A stretch of 7,047 nt of DNA from Planctomycetota bacterium (lineage in GTDB: Bacteria > Planctomycetota > UBA8742 > SKZP01): contig SKZP01000281.1 of the NCBI GenBank assembly GCA_007127275.1, positions 1-7,047 of the forward strand, in the 5' to 3' direction. Below the pieces are notes generated by a model. It was not told the origin of the DNA. It did no database searches and saw nothing but the letters and a program-made list of their open reading frames with translations. A program made the translations under genes and the position numbers. Positions 5,380 through 7,047 of this stretch are shown piece after piece. How positions within the stretch are numbered: position 1 is the stretch's first letter; each line of letters opens with the position of its first letter.

Positions 5380-7047
5380 ATGGCCAAGCAACTCAACCTA
5401 CCGATGCTCGCCGCTCAGCACGGGGACAAGGCGGGCTACATCCTTGCCAGCCTGTTGGCGCTCGTTTACGTGATCCTGATGATCCACGGGCCGCGAAGTG
5501 GGAGCCTTTCATTGTCGGAGTTCGAGGAAGACGTCGATCGGCTGCAATCGCAACTTGATCGCGACGACGGGGAGCAACCGACGCGGCGCGAGATCCGGGA
5601 CCGCGTCGCCAGCCAGCTGCCGCGAGTGCACCGGCGCACGCCGAGCGAATTGGACGAACGGCACGTCGAATCTCCGCGACCGGGGCTGAACTTCTCCGTC
5701 AACTTCGAGGGGCAAAAGGGGGCTCCCGCCCACAACCTCGAACTCCTCGAAGCGATCAACCAGGAGATACAACTGCGGTGGCGCCCCTCCGGGCATGGCG
5801 ATACCTCCGCGTACCGGGTCATCGTATGGGACCTGGGAGATGACGGATGGGAGCCGGTGCCGCACCGCCCCGATTCCGTCAGTAGCGGTCCGGGCGAGCA
5901 CCGCGTCGATCCGAGCCGCCATCGGGAGACCGACGAGGACGGCTCGGAGTGGATTCGCTACGATATCGGAGGCCTGACCGACAACGTTCGCTACGGGGTG
6001 CTCGTGCGCTCCATTGACAACCAGGGGCGCGAGGTAAGCTATCGCGGCAATCCCGAGGGACAGCAGGAGGAAGACAACTTCGAAGAGCACGGCGTCTCGC
6101 AGGTCCGTGGCCAGGGCCTCTTCGTCGAGGCGACTCCGGCCGGACAACGTCTTACCGTACCCATGCCGACGAACGTGCACGTCCGTTCACAGTCGCTCGC
6201 CGGGGTACAACTCGTCTGGGATGATCCGCGTCCCTCCGAGGATACCGTGGAACAGCGCTATGTGCGCGTGCAGATTTGGCGCTGGGAGGTAAACGACCCC
6301 GAGGACACCCGCACGCTGCTTACGCCGATTACGTCCGAGCGTTACGACGGCTGGCCGCTGCGCGCGTTCAACGGCGAATTCATCGACCAAGACATCGAAC
6401 CCAAAACGGAATACCGCTATTCGATCCGCTTCTATCACGTCGGCCTCGCCTATCCACCGCTGAGTCGCACCGGTCGCGCCCGCGAATATGGGGTCTCGCT
6501 CTCGCGACTGGAGGAGTTCGGCGAGGAAGAAGCCGAGATCGGCGGAGAAGAAGCCGAGATCGTCGAGATCGCCTACGCCGGCGAGGTAATCACAATCGAC
6601 TATCCGGAACGCGAAGCACGCGGCACAGGATACGAAGAAGACCGTCAGACGGGCGAGTACGAGATTCTCGAGAACGAAACCTACGTCTACGCCACCGAAG
6701 AGATCCTTTTCGACACGAGCGAGTACCTTGAGGAGCAGCGCGTCTTTCTCCACAACCGCCCGCTCGTCGAGGTGCGCAGCATCACGCCGACCGATCCGCG
6801 CACGCCCCACTTCGGCAACGCCAATGTGCATATCACCAAGTACTTCCACGTCAGGGACCCAGAGTCCGGCGACCGTGTATGGGTGCGCTTCGGCGCGACC
6901 TTTGTCGCCACCGGCGATCACCGCGGGGCGGGCACGATCGGCGAGCCGGCACGACCCGAAACGGTCGCCGGCATAGACATCAATGACTACCGCGACGGGT
7001 ATTGGCAAAACCAGGTCGGTCGCCTCGACTTCTCCACCGACTTGGTC
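5380..7047 (+). CDS. Single-span membrane protein with fibronectin type III-like regions, assembly-complex partner (C-terminus off window)
   Basis: The frame is open for 556 codons from ATG at 5380 to the window edge, so the end is missing. GGAGA (5368-5372) lies seven bases before the start, 27 bases after the previous stop. Residues 1-18 are cytoplasmic, 19-35 a membrane span (GYILASLLALVYVILMI), and about 42-62 a likely coiled coil. Two regions look like fibronectin type III folds: 118-218 (strand with W134, YRVIVWD at 145-151, then GLTDNVRYGVLVRSID at 198-213) and about 265-378 (LVWDDP at 278-283, YVRVQIWRW at 294-302, IEPKTEYRYSIRFY at 339-352). A Glu-rich linker around 375-400 contains a seven-residue tandem duplication. 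The last visible part is strand-rich and contains VHITKYFHV near residue 485. No cysteine is present. I infer an extracytoplasmic beta-rich arm contacting the PilM-complex partners or a secretin, filling the role of PilP or PilO. The family is not recognised with certainty. Confidence 0.85.
   Translation, partial: MAKQLNLPMLAAQHGDKAGYILASLLALVYVILMIHGPRSGSLSLSEFEEDVDRLQSQLDRDDGEQPTRREIRDRVASQLPRVHRRTPSELDERHVESPRPGLNFSVNFEGQKGAPAHNLELLEAINQEIQLRWRPSGHGDTSAYRVIVWDLGDDGWEPVPHRPDSVSSGPGEHRVDPSRHRETDEDGSEWIRYDIGGLTDNVRYGVLVRSIDNQGREVSYRGNPEGQQEEDNFEEHGVSQVRGQGLFVEATPAGQRLTVPMPTNVHVRSQSLAGVQLVWDDPRPSEDTVEQRYVRVQIWRWEVNDPEDTRTLLTPITSERYDGWPLRAFNGEFIDQDIEPKTEYRYSIRFYHVGLAYPPLSRTGRAREYGVSLSRLEEFGEEEAEIGGEEAEIVEIAYAGEVITIDYPEREARGTGYEEDRQTGEYEILENETYVYATEEILFDTSEYLEEQRVFLHNRPLVEVRSITPTDPRTPHFGNANVHITKYFHVRDPESGDRVWVRFGATFVATGDHRGAGTIGEPARPETVAGIDINDYRDGYWQNQVGRLDFSTDLV
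6520..6561 (+). repeat. 21-bp in-frame tandem duplication
   Basis: Two adjacent 21-base units (6520-6540 and 6541-6561) differ only at two neighbouring bases (GAG versus GGA at the second codon). They encode GEEEAEI followed by GGEEAEI, residues 381-394 of the third gene product. The duplication lies in an acidic linker after the second fibronectin-like region and keeps the frame. The high identity suggests a recent event. Confidence 0.85.

Noticed and set aside
3919..5391. Open frame of 490 codons antisense to the second operon gene
   Set aside because: Same codon-complement effect; the plus-strand frame has a Shine-Dalgarno, a membrane span and operon spacing, while the antisense frame has none of these.

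Overview
This is a GC-rich bacterial window with two divergent transcription units separated by about 890 bases of non-coding DNA. The organism is probably a planctomycete or a relative. That is inferred from the large PilM-led gene set, the intergenic palindromic repeats and the TTGACA/TAGAAT promoter; no rRNA or other taxonomic marker is present, so it is only moderately supported.

Left edge, minus strand (1-509): the first 169 residues of an M16-family zinc metallopeptidase of the presequence-protease (PreP, M16C) type. It carries the inverted zinc motif HILEH. The rest of the gene lies beyond the window.

Middle (510-1398): no convincing gene. The left half holds three diverged copies of a short palindromic element sharing the core CGAAGTCCG, one inverted relative to the other two. 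The right half holds a near-consensus sigma70-type promoter (TTGACA, 17 bases, TAGAAT at 971-999) pointing right, and a predicted leader of about 390 nt with two stable hairpins.

Right, plus strand (1399-7047): three co-directional genes, each with a good ribosome binding site and short gaps (72 and 27 bases), most likely one operon. The first is a 780-residue protein. Its N-terminal 340 residues are an actin-like PilM ATPase domain, followed by a PilN-like junction (VNLVPPEI), a membrane span and about 390 further residues. The second (512 residues) and third (at least 556 residues, running off the window) are single-span proteins with short cytoplasmic N-termini and large acidic extracytoplasmic parts. 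The third contains two regions resembling fibronectin type III folds.

By analogy with PilM-N-O-P, the set probably forms an enlarged inner-membrane assembly platform for a type IV pilus or type II secretion-like machine. The PilM domain would sit on the cytoplasmic face and the three extracytoplasmic parts would reach towards a secretin. The secretin, ATPases and pilins are not in view. PilM identity is firm; the roles of genes two and three are inferred from position and architecture.
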